Shown here one piece after another: positions 20,752 through 29,855 of a stretch of DNA of 36,981 nucleotides. The notes under the pieces were generated by a model that was given only the letters and a program-made list of their open reading frames with translations, did no database searches and had not been told where the DNA came from. The position numbers and the translations under genes were made by a program. Source of the DNA: Bacteroidales bacterium (GTDB lineage Bacteria > Bacteroidota > Bacteroidia > Bacteroidales > UBA932); NCBI GenBank assembly GCA_017400135.1, contig JAFPVJ010000003.1, forward strand, positions 1 to 36,981. The letters run 5' to 3'. Each line of letters starts with the position of its first letter. Within the stretch, counting starts at the first letter, position 1.

Positions 20752-23202
20752 TCAGGATTGAGACGTCGCGACACGTGTCTTGGCGATCTCCGCCTTCGAC
20801 GTGCCCGGGGTGCAATGGTATTTCGAAGCTTCGCGGAAGCCCAGCAGGAAGGCGCCCACGTCCATCCGCTTCTTGCCGGCGAGCTGGATGCTCTTCAGGG
20901 AGATGGCTCCGTCGACGGTACGCACCGCCAGGTAGCTCTTGCCGTCGGTCAGCAGGGTGCCCGGCGTCTCGGGACCGTCCCAGGCCATCTTCTCTGCCTC
21001 GAACACCTTCAGCTGCACGGGAGCGGAAGTGCCGTCCGTCAGCTCCGTGTAGGCCGTCGGATACGGGCTCAGGCCGCGGATTAGGTTGTAGATGTGGCGG
21101 GTCGTGTCGTTCCAGTCGATGTGGCAGAGCGCCCGGGTCAGCTTGGGAGCCGGACGGAGCGTCTCGGCGCCCTGGATGAAACTGCGCTGGATGCGCGTCT
21201 CCGCCGTACCGTCCAGGATGCCCTTGACGGTCTCCAGGACCAGGTCGGAACCCATTTCCATCAAAGCGTCGTGTACGTCGCCGGCCGTGTCGGTCTCGGC
21301 GATCTTGTGCTCCTGGCGCAGGATGATGCCGCCCGTGTCGATGTCCTTGTCGATCATGAAGGTCGTCACGCCGGTCATCGATTCGCCGTTGATGACGGCC
21401 CAGTTGATCGGAGCGGCGCCGCGGTACTGCGGCAGCAGGGCGGCGTGCAGGTTGAAGGTGCCCAGTTTGGGCATTTGCCAGACTTCCTCCGGCAGCATGC
21501 GGAAAGCAACGACTACGAACAGGTCGGCCTTCCAGGCTTTCAGTTGCTCGAGGAATTCGGGATCCTTCAGTTTCAGCGGCTGGAGGACGGGGATGCCGTG
21601 CTCGACCGCATATTTCTTGACGGCGGACTCGTTGACGCTCAAGCCCCGGCCGCTGGGCTTGTCGGCCACCGTGACGACTCCGACCACCTTGTGCCCGGTC
21701 TGGATGAGCTTGTCCAGGGGAGCGACGGCGAATTCGGGCGTGCCCATGTAGACGATGCGGCTCTTGCGGAACAGGCCCGCGACCTTGCGTTTGAACTTCC
21801 GCCACTGGTTCTTGAGCGTGTCGTTGCTGGAAAGGGACGCGTCGTTGACCGCCTTCCAGGTCAGATAAATGCCGATGGGCACCAGGACCGCCGTGGCGAT
21901 GAACGCACCCTCGGCACCGGTGATGGCGCCGTCCTTGGCCAGTTTGGAGCCGATCGTATCGACGATGTAGTACAGGACGAAGAAGAGGACGGAAATGATG
22001 GCCGGCACACCCAGGCCACCCCGTCTGACCAGCGCGCCGATCGGGGCGCCGATGAAGAACATGATGAAGCAGGCCAGCGCTTCGGCAAACTTCCGCAGGA
22101 ACTCCAGGTCCGCCCGCCGGAGGTAGAACATGTATTCGTAGGACTCCCGGCTGAAGGCGGTGATTTCCGAAACCATCTGGTTGGCGTTGTCGGATGCGTT
22201 GCGGTAGGCACGGGCCTCCCGGGTGATGTTGTCCCATTTCAGCATCCGGTCGGAGCGGTAATCCGTCTTCACCCGGTTGACGAAGGAGGTGTCCAGCTGC
22301 TGGTACTTGGAGAGGATGCCGTTGCTCATCAGGCGGTTGAACTGCTGCTCGCGGGTCTCCTGTTCGATCTGGCGGAGCGAATCCTTCTCGTGCTTGAGCT
22401 GAACCACGTTCATGCACTTGATCTGGTCGCTGTACTTGGTGGAGTCGGTCTTCTCGAAGGCGTAGTTCTCCAGGGAGATCAGCATCTCCTGCTTCTCGAA
22501 TTTGACCTTCTGCAGCTCCAGGGACGTATCCCTGTATTTCATGGAGTTGGTCTCCTGGTAATTGGAGCCGTTGTAGAGCGTGAAGGTGAGATACTCCTTG
22601 GTGTCGGACATCTTCAGCCGGGCGGAATCCGCCAGCATCAGGCCGACGTTGCCGCGGCCGCGGCTGTGGTCATAGACCATGATGCCGTGCATCATTCCCG
22701 TCTTGTCGTCCGTGGACTCCGTGCGCAGGACATAGCCCTCGATGCCGTCGTAGAAGGTGCCGGCCGGGATCTTGATCTCATCCTTGGTCTTGAGGATGTC
22801 GTCGTGGAGGGTGTAAATCTTGTTGTAGGAGTAGGGGACGAGGTTGTTGGACGAGAAGAAGGCGCCGACGGTGATCAGGGCCGAGGCGAAGATGATCGGC
22901 ATCATCACCCGCGTGACCGAGACGCCGGCGGCCTTGAGGGCCGTGAGTTCGCTGTGCTCGGCCAGCTGGCCCATCACCATCATAGAGGAGAGGAGGGTGG
23001 CGAGCGGCAGGGCGAGCGGCAGGATCAGGAAACTGCCCCACATCAGGAACTCCGCGACGACCTTCAGGCTCAGGCCCTTGCCGACGAGCTCGTCGATGTA
23101 TAGCCAGAGCGACTGCATCATCAGGATGAACAAGACGATCAGCAGGATCGCGAAGAACGGTCCTATGAACGACTTGAGTATGAAGCGGTCGATCCTTTTC
23201 AT
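20752..23202 (-). CDS. fmt: LptG/YjgQ-family permease fused to methionyl-tRNA formyltransferase
   Basis: A single 816-residue frame joins two normally separate proteins. Residues 1 to about 470 are an LptF/LptG-type permease of the lipopolysaccharide export system: one helix near 12-32, a helical block at 50-118, an extracytoplasmic domain and a C-terminal helix block (about 372-450). After a very basic linker (WRKFKRKVAGLFRKS, 467-481), residues 482-816 are a complete methionyl-tRNA formyltransferase. It opens RIVYMGTPEFAV and has catalytic residues N584 and H586 in FNLHAALLPQYRGAAPIN and D622 in DIDTGG; the C-terminal tRNA-binding domain ends near KKRMDVGAFLLGF. No ATG or GTG start lies at the junction. 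The linker is positively charged and follows the last helix, so the enzyme would face the cytoplasm. A sequencing or assembly indel remains possible. Confidence 0.9.
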   Translation of the reverse strand: MKRIDRFILKSFIGPFFAILLIVLFILMMQSLWLYIDELVGKGLSLKVVAEFLMWGSFLILPLALPLATLLSSMMVMGQLAEHSELTALKAAGVSVTRVMMPIIFASALITVGAFFSSNNLVPYSYNKIYTLHDDILKTKDEIKIPAGTFYDGIEGYVLRTESTDDKTGMMHGIMVYDHSRGRGNVGLMLADSARLKMSDTKEYLTFTLYNGSNYQETNSMKYRDTSLELQKVKFEKQEMLISLENYAFEKTDSTKYSDQIKCMNVVQLKHEKDSLRQIEQETREQQFNRLMSNGILSKYQQLDTSFVNRVKTDYRSDRMLKWDNITREARAYRNASDNANQMVSEITAFSRESYEYMFYLRRADLEFLRKFAEALACFIMFFIGAPIGALVRRGGLGVPAIISVLFFVLYYIVDTIGSKLAKDGAITGAEGAFIATAVLVPIGIYLTWKAVNDASLSSNDTLKNQWRKFKRKVAGLFRKSRIVYMGTPEFAVAPLDKLIQTGHKVVGVVTVADKPSGRGLSVNESAVKKYAVEHGIPVLQPLKLKDPEFLEQLKAWKADLFVVVAFRMLPEEVWQMPKLGTFNLHAALLPQYRGAAPINWAVINGESMTGVTTFMIDKDIDTGGIILRQEHKIAETDTAGDVHDALMEMGSDLVLETVKGILDGTAETRIQRSFIQGAETLRPAPKLTRALCHIDWNDTTRHIYNLIRGLSPYPTAYTELTDGTSAPVQLKVFEAEKMAWDGPETPGTLLTDGKSYLAVRTVDGAISLKSIQLAGKKRMDVGAFLLGFREASKYHCTPGTSKAEIAKTRVATSQS

Positions 23203-23223
23203 CGGCGGGCGGGGTCGGGAGAT

Positions 23224-25848
23224 TTAGCAGGTGGCGGCGGCCATGAGCGCTTCCATCGCCTGGCGAAGGCCGTTTACGTCCTTGCCGCCGGCAGAGGCGA
23301 GGCCCGGCTGGCCGCCACCGCCGCCCTGGATGCACTTGGCGGCTTCGCGGATGTCCTTGCCGGCGTTCTTGCCCGCGGCGACGAGGTCCTGGGAATACAT
23401 CAGCAGCAGCTGGGGCTTGCCTTCATATTCGAAGGCGGCGCAGACGGCCAGGTTTTGGGCCTGGGTCTGAACCTGCGCGGCGGAGGCCCGCAGCATGGCG
23501 GGCTCGACGCTCATCGTCAGGACGGCGATCCGCCGGCCGCCGATCTCCTGGGCGCCTTCTTCGATACGGCGCGCCATTTCGGCAGCTTTCTGCCTGGCCA
23601 GCTCTTCCGCCTGCTTCTTGTACGTGGAATTCTCGGAAACCATCTTCTGGATGGCGCCAGCGAGGTCGGGGACGTTGTTGAAGAAGCTGCGGGCGGTCTT
23701 GAGCATCTCGGCCATTCCGTTCACCAGGGCTTCTGCCTCCTCGCCGGTCACGGCCTCGATGCGCCGGATGCCGGCCGCGATGGCCGCCTCGCTGACGATG
23801 CGGAAGTAACCGATGTTGCCGGTCGCGCCGGTGTGGCAGCCGCCGCAGAGCTCGACGCTGTCGCCGAACTTGACGACGCGGACGACATCACCGTATTTCT
23901 CGCCGAACAGGGCCATCGCTCCCATGGCGCGGGCCTCGTCCATCGAGGCGTCGCGTTTCTCGCGCAGCGGATGGTTCGCCCGGATCAGGGCGTTGACCCG
24001 GCGCTCGACCTGGGCGATCTGCTCGTCGGAGAGCTTCTCGAAGTGGGAGAAGTCGAAACGGAAGTATTTGTCGCAGACGAAGGAACCCTTCTGCTCCACG
24101 TGGGTGCCGAGGATCTCGCGCAGGGCCTGGTGAAGCAGGTGGGTGCAGCTGTGGTTGTTGGCGATCTTCTGGCGGCGCGCGGCGTCGACGACCAGGGTGA
24201 AACGCCCGGTGCAGTCGGCGGGAATGCGCTCGGCCAGGTGGATAGTCAGGTCGTTCTCCTTGATGGTGTTGAGGATGGCGATCTTCTCGCCGTCCTCGGC
24301 GACGATGTAGCCGGTATCGCCGACTTCGCCGCCCATTTCGCCGTAGAACGGGGTGCGGTCGAAGACCAGCTGGAGCATCTCCTTGTTCTTCTGCTTGACG
24401 GTCCGCTGCTTGAGCAGGACCGCGCCTTCGACGGTCGTGGTGTCGTAGCCTGCGAACTCCACTTCGCCCGCGTGGTACTCGGTCCAGTCGCCGAATTCGT
24501 TGGCGGTGGCGTTGCGGGCGCGCTCCTTCTGCTTCTGCAGTTCGACGTTGAAGCCGTCCAGGTCCACGGTGAAGCCGTGCTCGGCGGCGATCAGCTGCGT
24601 CAGGTCGATGGGGAAGCCGTAGGTGTCATAGAGTTTGAAGGCATCTTCGCCCGCGATGACCTTGGTGGCCTTGGACTTCTCCATGTATTCGTCCATCAGG
24701 GAGATGCCGCGGTCGAGGGTCTTGAGGAAAGCCATTTCTTCCTCGCGGATGACGCTTTCGATGAGGCGCTGCTGGGCGACGAGCTCGGGATAGGCTTCGC
24801 CCATGTCGCTGATCAGCTGAGGGACCAGCCGGCAGAGGAAAGGCTCGCTGAAACCGAGGAAGGTGTAGCCGTAGCGTACGGCACGGCGCAGGATCCGGCG
24901 GATGACGTATCCGGCCTTGACGTTGCTGGGCAGCTGTCCGTCGGCGATGGAGAAGGAGATGGTGCGGACGTGGTCGGCGATGACGCGCATCGCGACGTCG
25001 GTGTCGGCGCTCTCGCGGTACTTGTGGCCGGAAAGCTCCTCGATCCGGGCGATCATGCCCGTGAAGACGTCGGAATCATAATTGGAATTCTTGCCCTGCA
25101 GGACGGCGCAAAGGCGCTCGAAACCCATACCGGTGTCGATGTTCTTGGCCGGAAGCGGCTCCAGGTGGCCGTCCGCCTTGCGGTTGAACTGCATGAAGAC
25201 GAGGTTCCAGATCTCGATGACGTGGGGGTCGCTCTGGTTGACCAGGTCGCGTCCCGGGATGCCGCTGGCCGCCTTTTCCTCGGCGGTGCGGATGTCGATG
25301 TGGATCTCGGAGCTCGGGCCGCAGGGACCGGTGTCACCCATTTCCCAGAAGTTGTCGTGCTTGTTGCCGAGGATGACGCGGTCGGCGGGCAGGTGCTTCA
25401 GCCAGGCGTCGCGCGCTTCGGTGTCCAGGGAGGTGCCATCCTCCTCGCTGCCCTCGAAAACGGTCGCGTAGAGGAGGCTGGGATCGATGCCGTAGACCTC
25501 GGTCAGGAGTTCCCAGGCCCAGTCGATGGCTTCCTTCTTGAAATAGTCTCCGAAGCTCCAGTTGCCGAGCATCTCGAACATCGTATGGTGGTAGGTGTCG
25601 TGTCCGACTTCCTCGAGATCGTTGTGCTTTCCGCTGACGCGCAGGCATTTCTGCGAATCGGTCGCCCGCTTGAACTTCGGCGCGGCGTTGCCCAGGAAAA
25701 TGTCCTTGAACTGGTTCATGCCGGCGTTGGTAAACATGAGCGTGGGGTCGTTCTTGACCACCATGGGCGCAGAGGGCACGACCGTGTGTCCCTTGGAAGC
25801 GAAGAAATCCAGGAATTTCTGTCTTATTTCTTTTGATGTCATAGTCAT
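23224..25848 (-). CDS. alaS: Alanyl-tRNA synthetase
   Basis: Charges tRNA-Ala with alanine and edits mischarged Ser or Gly. The 874-residue protein has the class II catalytic core at the N-terminus ([47 protein letters not shown]). The editing-domain zinc ligands follow (HSCTHLLH near 563 and CGGCH near 666). The glycine-rich C-Ala domain ends the protein ([16 protein letters not shown]). Length matches the family. It heads a minus-strand group with lptG-fmt 21 bases downstream. The start could be 25848 or the second ATG two codons later. Confidence 0.97.
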   Translation of the reverse strand: MTMTSKEIRQKFLDFFASKGHTVVPSAPMVVKNDPTLMFTNAGMNQFKDIFLGNAAPKFKRATDSQKCLRVSGKHNDLEEVGHDTYHHTMFEMLGNWSFGDYFKKEAIDWAWELLTEVYGIDPSLLYATVFEGSEEDGTSLDTEARDAWLKHLPADRVILGNKHDNFWEMGDTGPCGPSSEIHIDIRTAEEKAASGIPGRDLVNQSDPHVIEIWNLVFMQFNRKADGHLEPLPAKNIDTGMGFERLCAVLQGKNSNYDSDVFTGMIARIEELSGHKYRESADTDVAMRVIADHVRTISFSIADGQLPSNVKAGYVIRRILRRAVRYGYTFLGFSEPFLCRLVPQLISDMGEAYPELVAQQRLIESVIREEEMAFLKTLDRGISLMDEYMEKSKATKVIAGEDAFKLYDTYGFPIDLTQLIAAEHGFTVDLDGFNVELQKQKERARNATANEFGDWTEYHAGEVEFAGYDTTTVEGAVLLKQRTVKQKNKEMLQLVFDRTPFYGEMGGEVGDTGYIVAEDGEKIAILNTIKENDLTIHLAERIPADCTGRFTLVVDAARRQKIANNHSCTHLLHQALREILGTHVEQKGSFVCDKYFRFDFSHFEKLSDEQIAQVERRVNALIRANHPLREKRDASMDEARAMGAMALFGEKYGDVVRVVKFGDSVELCGGCHTGATGNIGYFRIVSEAAIAAGIRRIEAVTGEEAEALVNGMAEMLKTARSFFNNVPDLAGAIQKMVSENSTYKKQAEELARQKAAEMARRIEEGAQEIGGRRIAVLTMSVEPAMLRASAAQVQTQAQNLAVCAAFEYEGKPQLLLMYSQDLVAAGKNAGKDIREAAKCIQGGGGGQPGLASAGGKDVNGLRQAMEALMAAATC

Positions 25849-25866
25849 CGTATGTTAATGCAAAAT

Positions 25867-25875
25867 GCAAAATTA
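25867..25875 (-). promoter_or_regulatory. Possible alaS promoter (-7 element)
   Basis: On the minus strand this reads TAATTTTGC, an exact match to TAnnTTTGC. No TTTG is found about 19 nt upstream, so the -33 element is missing. The short distance to the alaS start (19 bases) would leave an almost leaderless transcript. Confidence 0.45.
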
Positions 25876-25897
25876 GCTAAAAAAATAAAAAAAGAGG

Positions 25898-25906
25898 TAT
25901 ATTTGC
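25898..25906 (+). promoter_or_regulatory. Possible promoter of the M23 peptidase operon (-7 element)
   Basis: TATATTTGC matches TAnnTTTGC exactly and sits in an A-rich stretch, 22 bases before the first M23 start codon. No TTTG is seen at the -33 position. It is back to back with the alaS element, about 22 bases apart, so the two divergent promoters overlap. Confidence 0.5.
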
Positions 25907-25928
25907 GTTCTGCAGGCATTCAAATCCC

Positions 25929-26939
25929 ATGTCCGAGCCCAAGAAATTCGATCTCAATCCCGAGACTCTTCTGTACGACCTCTCGTCGGAGCCCATCCTC
26001 CGGCGCCTGGCCCGTTACGGCCTGCTTTTCCTGGCCAGCCTGCTGCTGGCGGTGCTGTATTTCTGGATCCTTTTCGGCGTCCTGGGCCTGGATACGCCCA
26101 AGACCGCCATCCTGAAGAACCGGAACGACCGCTGGGCGGCCCGGATGGCCGTGATGAACCGTGACCTGGATCGCAGCGAGGAGACGCTCCGGGACCTGGA
26201 GATGCGGGGCGGTGACGTCTACCGCTCCGTCTTCGGCATGTCGCGGCTGCCCGCCGGCATCCTCGGCGAGGACCTGGCGGTGAGCGGGGACGAGGAAGTG
26301 CTGGAGGAGATCGGACACAACAGCCTGCTGCGGAACACCTATCTCCGGCTGGACCGGCTGACGAAACGGACCTATCTGCAGAGTAAATCCTTCGATGAAG
26401 TGGCTGCCTTGTCCAAACGGGCCGGCGACATGGCCTCCTGCATCCCGGCCATTCCGCCGATCGATCCGGATCCGCGCCATTTCAACATTTCCAGCCCCTT
26501 CGGCGTGCGGGTGGACCCGATTTTCGGCGACGCCCGGATGCACACGGGCGTGGATTTCTCCACGAAGAGGGGGACTCCGATCTATGCGACGGGGGACGGG
26601 ACGGTCGAGTCCGCCCAGTTCCTTTTCACCGGCTACGGCAACGTCGTGACGATCAACCACGGCTTCGGTTACAAGACGATGTACGCCCACATGAACGAGG
26701 TTTTCGTCGTGGAGGGGATGCCCATCAAGCGCGGGCAGTGCATCGGCACGGTCGGGCGCAGCGGCAAGGCGACGGGCGACCATCTCCACTACGAAGTCCT
26801 GTACCGGGACAACAAGGTCAACCCGGCCAATTTCTATGACCTTTCGATGAGCAAGACGGAATATGCCACGATGGTGCAGAAACGCGAGGAGGAATCTCCC
26901 GCGGTGCTGCGCTCGGGCTTCCGTGTCAGAAGCAGATAA
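25929..26939 (+). CDS. Membrane-anchored M23-family metallopeptidase, first copy
   Basis: A 336-residue protein predicted to cut peptide cross-links in peptidoglycan or to activate another wall hydrolase. It has one N-terminal membrane helix (about 33-55, LLFLASLLLAVLYFWILFGVLGL), an extracytoplasmic helical region, and a C-terminal LytM/M23 domain. The zinc ligands are complete: HTGVD (His and Asp) and GDHLHYEV (HxH). A helical region plus a LytM domain resembles the Bacteroidetes homologues often encoded next to alaS. A second M23 gene follows after four bases. Confidence 0.92.
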   Translation: MSEPKKFDLNPETLLYDLSSEPILRRLARYGLLFLASLLLAVLYFWILFGVLGLDTPKTAILKNRNDRWAARMAVMNRDLDRSEETLRDLEMRGGDVYRSVFGMSRLPAGILGEDLAVSGDEEVLEEIGHNSLLRNTYLRLDRLTKRTYLQSKSFDEVAALSKRAGDMASCIPAIPPIDPDPRHFNISSPFGVRVDPIFGDARMHTGVDFSTKRGTPIYATGDGTVESAQFLFTGYGNVVTINHGFGYKTMYAHMNEVFVVEGMPIKRGQCIGTVGRSGKATGDHLHYEVLYRDNKVNPANFYDLSMSKTEYATMVQKREEESPAVLRSGFRVRSR

Positions 26940-26943
26940 GACG

Positions 26944-27882
26944 ATGGCAGCGGAAAAGATCAGGGAAACGTTGAGGAGATTCAAGGAGGCGCACCGCACC
27001 TTCTGGCGCATCCTTGTCGGCGTGGTCAAATACGCCCTGCTGTCCGTCCTGATGGCGGCTGTTTACTATGCGATTTTCGCCGCCTTCGTCAGCACCGATA
27101 CGGAGAAGCGTCTCCACAGGGAGAACAAGCTGTATGAGAAGCTCTATCCCGGGATGCAGGAACGGGAGGCGCTGGTCTACGACGTGATCGACCACCTCCA
27201 GTTCCGGGACGCCCGGATCTACAAGGATGTCTTCTATGCTCCGGCGCCCAGCCTGGATCCCGTCGCGACCACGGAATTCTTCTCCGGGAGCGATACGATT
27301 CCGGATCGCAACATTCTGAAATACACGGCTTTGAAGGCTGATGCCCTGCTCTCCGTCGCGGATCGCGTGGAGGCGGCGATGCAGGAGGTTGCCGCGCATT
27401 ATGGCCAGGCGCTGCCGCCGCTTTCGCTGCCGCTGTCCGGCATTTCATACGTGCAGGTGGGCGCTTCGACGGGAGAGCGGATGAACCCCTTCTACAAGGT
27501 GAACGCCCGGCACAACGGCCTGGACATCATCGCCTCCCAGGGCGATCCGGTGTTCGCCGCGGCGAAGGGTCGGGTCTCTTCCGTCGTCCGTTCCTTCAAG
27601 GGCGAGGGCAATGTCGTGGAAATCAACCACGGGGACGGCTACGTGACCCGCTACTGCCACCTGGGCGACATCTACGTGTCCCAGGGTCAGACGGTGCCCG
27701 TCGGCAAGAAGATCGCGGCGATCGGCCTTTCCGGCAACTCCTTCGTCCCGCACCTGCATTTCGAAGTCCTCAAGGATGGAGAATACCGGGACCCCGTCCA
27801 CTATTTCTTCGCCTCGGTCTCCCCGTCCGACTATGCGAACATGTTGTACATGTCGGTGAATACCGGCCAATCGATGGATTAA
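26944..27882 (+). CDS. Membrane-anchored M23-family metallopeptidase, second copy
   Basis: A 312-residue paralogue of the preceding gene with the same layout: a membrane helix at about 25-48 (VVKYALLSVLMAAVYYAIFAAF), a helical stalk and a C-terminal M23 domain. The zinc-site residues are present in HNGLD and PHLHFEV, so it is predicted to be active. The frame is open upstream to 26863, but the ATG at 26944 is chosen because it lies just after the stop of the first copy and gives a short cytoplasmic tail before the helix. The similarity of layout suggests an old tandem duplication; the two sequences have diverged strongly. Confidence 0.91.
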   Translation: MAAEKIRETLRRFKEAHRTFWRILVGVVKYALLSVLMAAVYYAIFAAFVSTDTEKRLHRENKLYEKLYPGMQEREALVYDVIDHLQFRDARIYKDVFYAPAPSLDPVATTEFFSGSDTIPDRNILKYTALKADALLSVADRVEAAMQEVAAHYGQALPPLSLPLSGISYVQVGASTGERMNPFYKVNARHNGLDIIASQGDPVFAAAKGRVSSVVRSFKGEGNVVEINHGDGYVTRYCHLGDIYVSQGQTVPVGKKIAAIGLSGNSFVPHLHFEVLKDGEYRDPVHYFFASVSPSDYANMLYMSVNTGQSMD

Positions 27883-27896
27883 ACCTTTCCTACAAA

Positions 27897-28214
27897 ATGG
27901 AGAAACTATACTATACGATCAGCGAGACCGCTGAAATCCTGGGGGAGAGCACCTCTCTCGTCCGTTTCTGGTCCAACTCCTTCCCGAAGTACATCAAGCC
28001 CTACCGCAACGCCAAGGGCAACCGTCTGTTCACCGCGGAGGACATCGAGACCCTCAAGCAGATCCACTACCTGGTCAAGACCAAGGGCCTGACCCTCGAC
28101 GGGGCCGCCATGCAGCTCGCCTCCGGTCGCAGCAACGTGGACAAACGGGTCCGCGCCCTGGATTCGCTCAAGGAAATCCGCGCGCAGCTCGTGGAAGTGC
28201 GCAAATCGCTATGA
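27897..28214 (+). CDS. Short MerR-family transcription regulator
   Basis: A 105-residue protein consisting almost entirely of a MerR-type winged helix-turn-helix (YYTISETAEILGESTSLVRFWSNSFP, then GNRLFTAEDIETLKQIHYLVKTKGLTLDGA), followed by a short helix. It lacks an effector-binding domain or metal-binding cysteines, so its signal is unknown. In Bacteroidetes genes of this type commonly follow the M23 peptidase next to alaS. Its TGA stop overlaps the nif3-like start (ATGA), which implies translational coupling. Confidence 0.9.
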   Translation: MEKLYYTISETAEILGESTSLVRFWSNSFPKYIKPYRNAKGNRLFTAEDIETLKQIHYLVKTKGLTLDGAAMQLASGRSNVDKRVRALDSLKEIRAQLVEVRKSL

Positions 28215-29014
28215 CGGTCCGGGACATCACGGCGGTGCTGGAGGGCTTCGCACCGCTCTCCATCCAGGAGAAATGGGACAACAGCGGCCTCTGCATCGGG
28301 TCGCCGGACCAGGAAGTGCACGGCATCCTGCTGGGCTTCGACTGCACGCCGGCCTTGATCGACGAGGCTGTCGCCGTCGGGGCGGATCTGGTCGTGACCC
28401 ATCATCCCCTGATTTTCGGGGGGCTGAAACGGATTGTCCCGGAAGATCCCGTCGGGCTGGCGGTCATCAAGGCTGTCCGCGCCGGGATCGCCGTCTATGC
28501 GGCCCACACGACGGCCGACAAAGTGCCGTCCGGCGTGAGCGGGGCGATGGCCCGCCGGCTGGGTTTGGAGAACGTTTCCATCCTGGAACCCGACGGGACG
28601 CGTTTCCTGGACGGAACGGAGGAAACCGTGGGACTGGGCGTGGTCGGGGACTGGCCCGAACCGCTTTCCTGCGAGGAGGCCCTCGCCCGCGTCAAGGAGG
28701 CCTTCGGCTTGAAGAACGTGCGCTGCTCGCGCTTCATTCCGGAGAAAATCCGTCGCGTGGCGATGTGCGGCGGGTCCGGATCCTCCCTGATCGAGGCGGC
28801 CCGCGCGTCCGGAGCGCAGCTTTACCTGTGCGGAGACGTCTCCTACCACCATTTCTTCACGCCGCCGGGATTCGTCCTGATGGACATCGGCCATTTCGAG
28901 AGCGAAGTGGAGATTGTGGACATATTATTTTCTTTGTTAAGGAAAAAATTTCCTACCTTTGCAGTTCGCGTCAGTAATGCGCTGAAAGACAGTAACCCGA
29001 TTCAATATTTATAG
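28211..29014 (+). CDS. Nif3-like dinuclear metal centre protein
   Basis: Member of the conserved Nif3/YbgI/GTP cyclohydrolase I type 2 family; the physiological role is unsettled. The 267-residue protein has the metal-site motifs VVTHHPLIF (about 59-67), AHTTADK and the C-terminal GHFESE, with DNSGL near the start. It lacks the large internal PII-like insertion found in longer Bacteroidetes homologues (about 365 residues). The C-terminal KKFPTFAVR segment is encoded by an unusually AT-rich stretch that doubles as a candidate promoter (28933-28962). The zinc-ribbon gene follows after seven bases. Confidence 0.93.
   Translation: MTVRDITAVLEGFAPLSIQEKWDNSGLCIGSPDQEVHGILLGFDCTPALIDEAVAVGADLVVTHHPLIFGGLKRIVPEDPVGLAVIKAVRAGIAVYAAHTTADKVPSGVSGAMARRLGLENVSILEPDGTRFLDGTEETVGLGVVGDWPEPLSCEEALARVKEAFGLKNVRCSRFIPEKIRRVAMCGGSGSSLIEAARASGAQLYLCGDVSYHHFFTPPGFVLMDIGHFESEVEIVDILFSLLRKKFPTFAVRVSNALKDSNPIQYL
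28933..28962 (+). promoter_or_regulatory. Candidate promoter inside the 3' end of nif3-like gene
   Basis: TTTG (28933-28936) and TACCTTTGC (28954-28962) lie 17 nt apart; the usual spacing is about 19. The second is an exact TAnnTTTGC match and falls in the codons for the Nif3 C-terminal motif FPTFA. The surrounding 45 bases are much more AT-rich than the gene. Transcription would start about 55 bases before the zinc-ribbon gene and could serve dnaB and rnf as well. Confidence 0.5.
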
Positions 29015-29021
29015 TTTTTAT

Positions 29022-29834
29022 ATGGCGACAACGAAAATCAAGAAAGTCGAAACCCCCATCGATGAGCGGGAAACCTTCGTATCCCTCCAGAAGTCCTTCG
29101 CCGACTCCGAGGCCAATATCCAGGAGAAGCTCAAGACCCTCTATGCCCTGCAGGAAGCGGACAATGAGATCGAGAAGATCGTCCAGCTGCGCGGTGAGCT
29201 GCCGGCCGAAGTCGCGGCGCTCGAGGGTGACGTGGCGACGATCGAAGGAAAGATCGCGCATGTCAACGAGCTCATAGAGGAATACCTCCGCTCCATCGAA
29301 CTCAACAAGCAGAATATCGTCGATTACGACGCCCAGATCGAGAAGTACAAGGCTCAGCTGGACAACATCAGCAACAGCCGCGAGTACGACTCCATCAACA
29401 AGGAGCTTGAGAATCAGGACCTGCTCCGCCAGATCGCCGTCAAGAACATCGGCGAGACCCGCATGGCCATCGAGGAAAAGAAGGAGTTGCTCGAGGAGCT
29501 CGGCCGCCGGCTCGAGATCCGCAACGAAGACCTGGCCGCCAAGCGCGAGGAGCTCTCTGTCATCAAAGAGTCCACGGCTGCCGAGGAGGAGAAACTCCAG
29601 GCCCGCCGCGAAGCCCTGGCCGCCAAGATCGACGCCCGTACGATGAGCGCATATACCCGCATCCGCCAGAGCGTCCATAACCACCTCGCGGTGGTGCCCG
29701 TGTTCAACGGCGACTCTTGCGGAGGCTGCTTCAACACCGTCACCCCCCAGCGTCTCATCGAGATCGCGGGCGGCAAGAAACTGGTCATTTGCGAACACTG
29801 CGGACGTATCATCGTCAATCCGACTGCCGAATAG
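29022..29834 (+). CDS. Coiled-coil protein with C-terminal zinc ribbon (C4 type)
   Basis: A 270-residue cytoplasmic protein with a long charged helical, probably coiled-coil, region (about 25-220) and a C-terminal C4 zinc ribbon. The ribbon cysteines are CGGC and CEHC, with the intervening TVTPQRLIEIAGG typical of the family. Homologues without known biochemical function occur next to nif3-like genes in many Bacteroidetes; a nucleic-acid or protein scaffold role is often guessed. dnaB starts 21 bases downstream. Confidence 0.9.
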   Translation: MATTKIKKVETPIDERETFVSLQKSFADSEANIQEKLKTLYALQEADNEIEKIVQLRGELPAEVAALEGDVATIEGKIAHVNELIEEYLRSIELNKQNIVDYDAQIEKYKAQLDNISNSREYDSINKELENQDLLRQIAVKNIGETRMAIEEKKELLEELGRRLEIRNEDLAAKREELSVIKESTAAEEEKLQARREALAAKIDARTMSAYTRIRQSVHNHLAVVPVFNGDSCGGCFNTVTPQRLIEIAGGKKLVICEHCGRIIVNPTAE

Positions 29835-29855
29835 GAGTCACGATACCACATTTTT

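Noticed and set aside
23455-25836. Open frame of 793 codons opposite alaS
   Set aside because: alaS is certain on the minus strand, and the antisense product shows no motif beyond compositional bias.
26863-26943. Upstream extension of the second M23 gene
   Set aside because: It lies within the end of the first M23 gene; the ATG at 26944 gives the expected short tail before the membrane helix.
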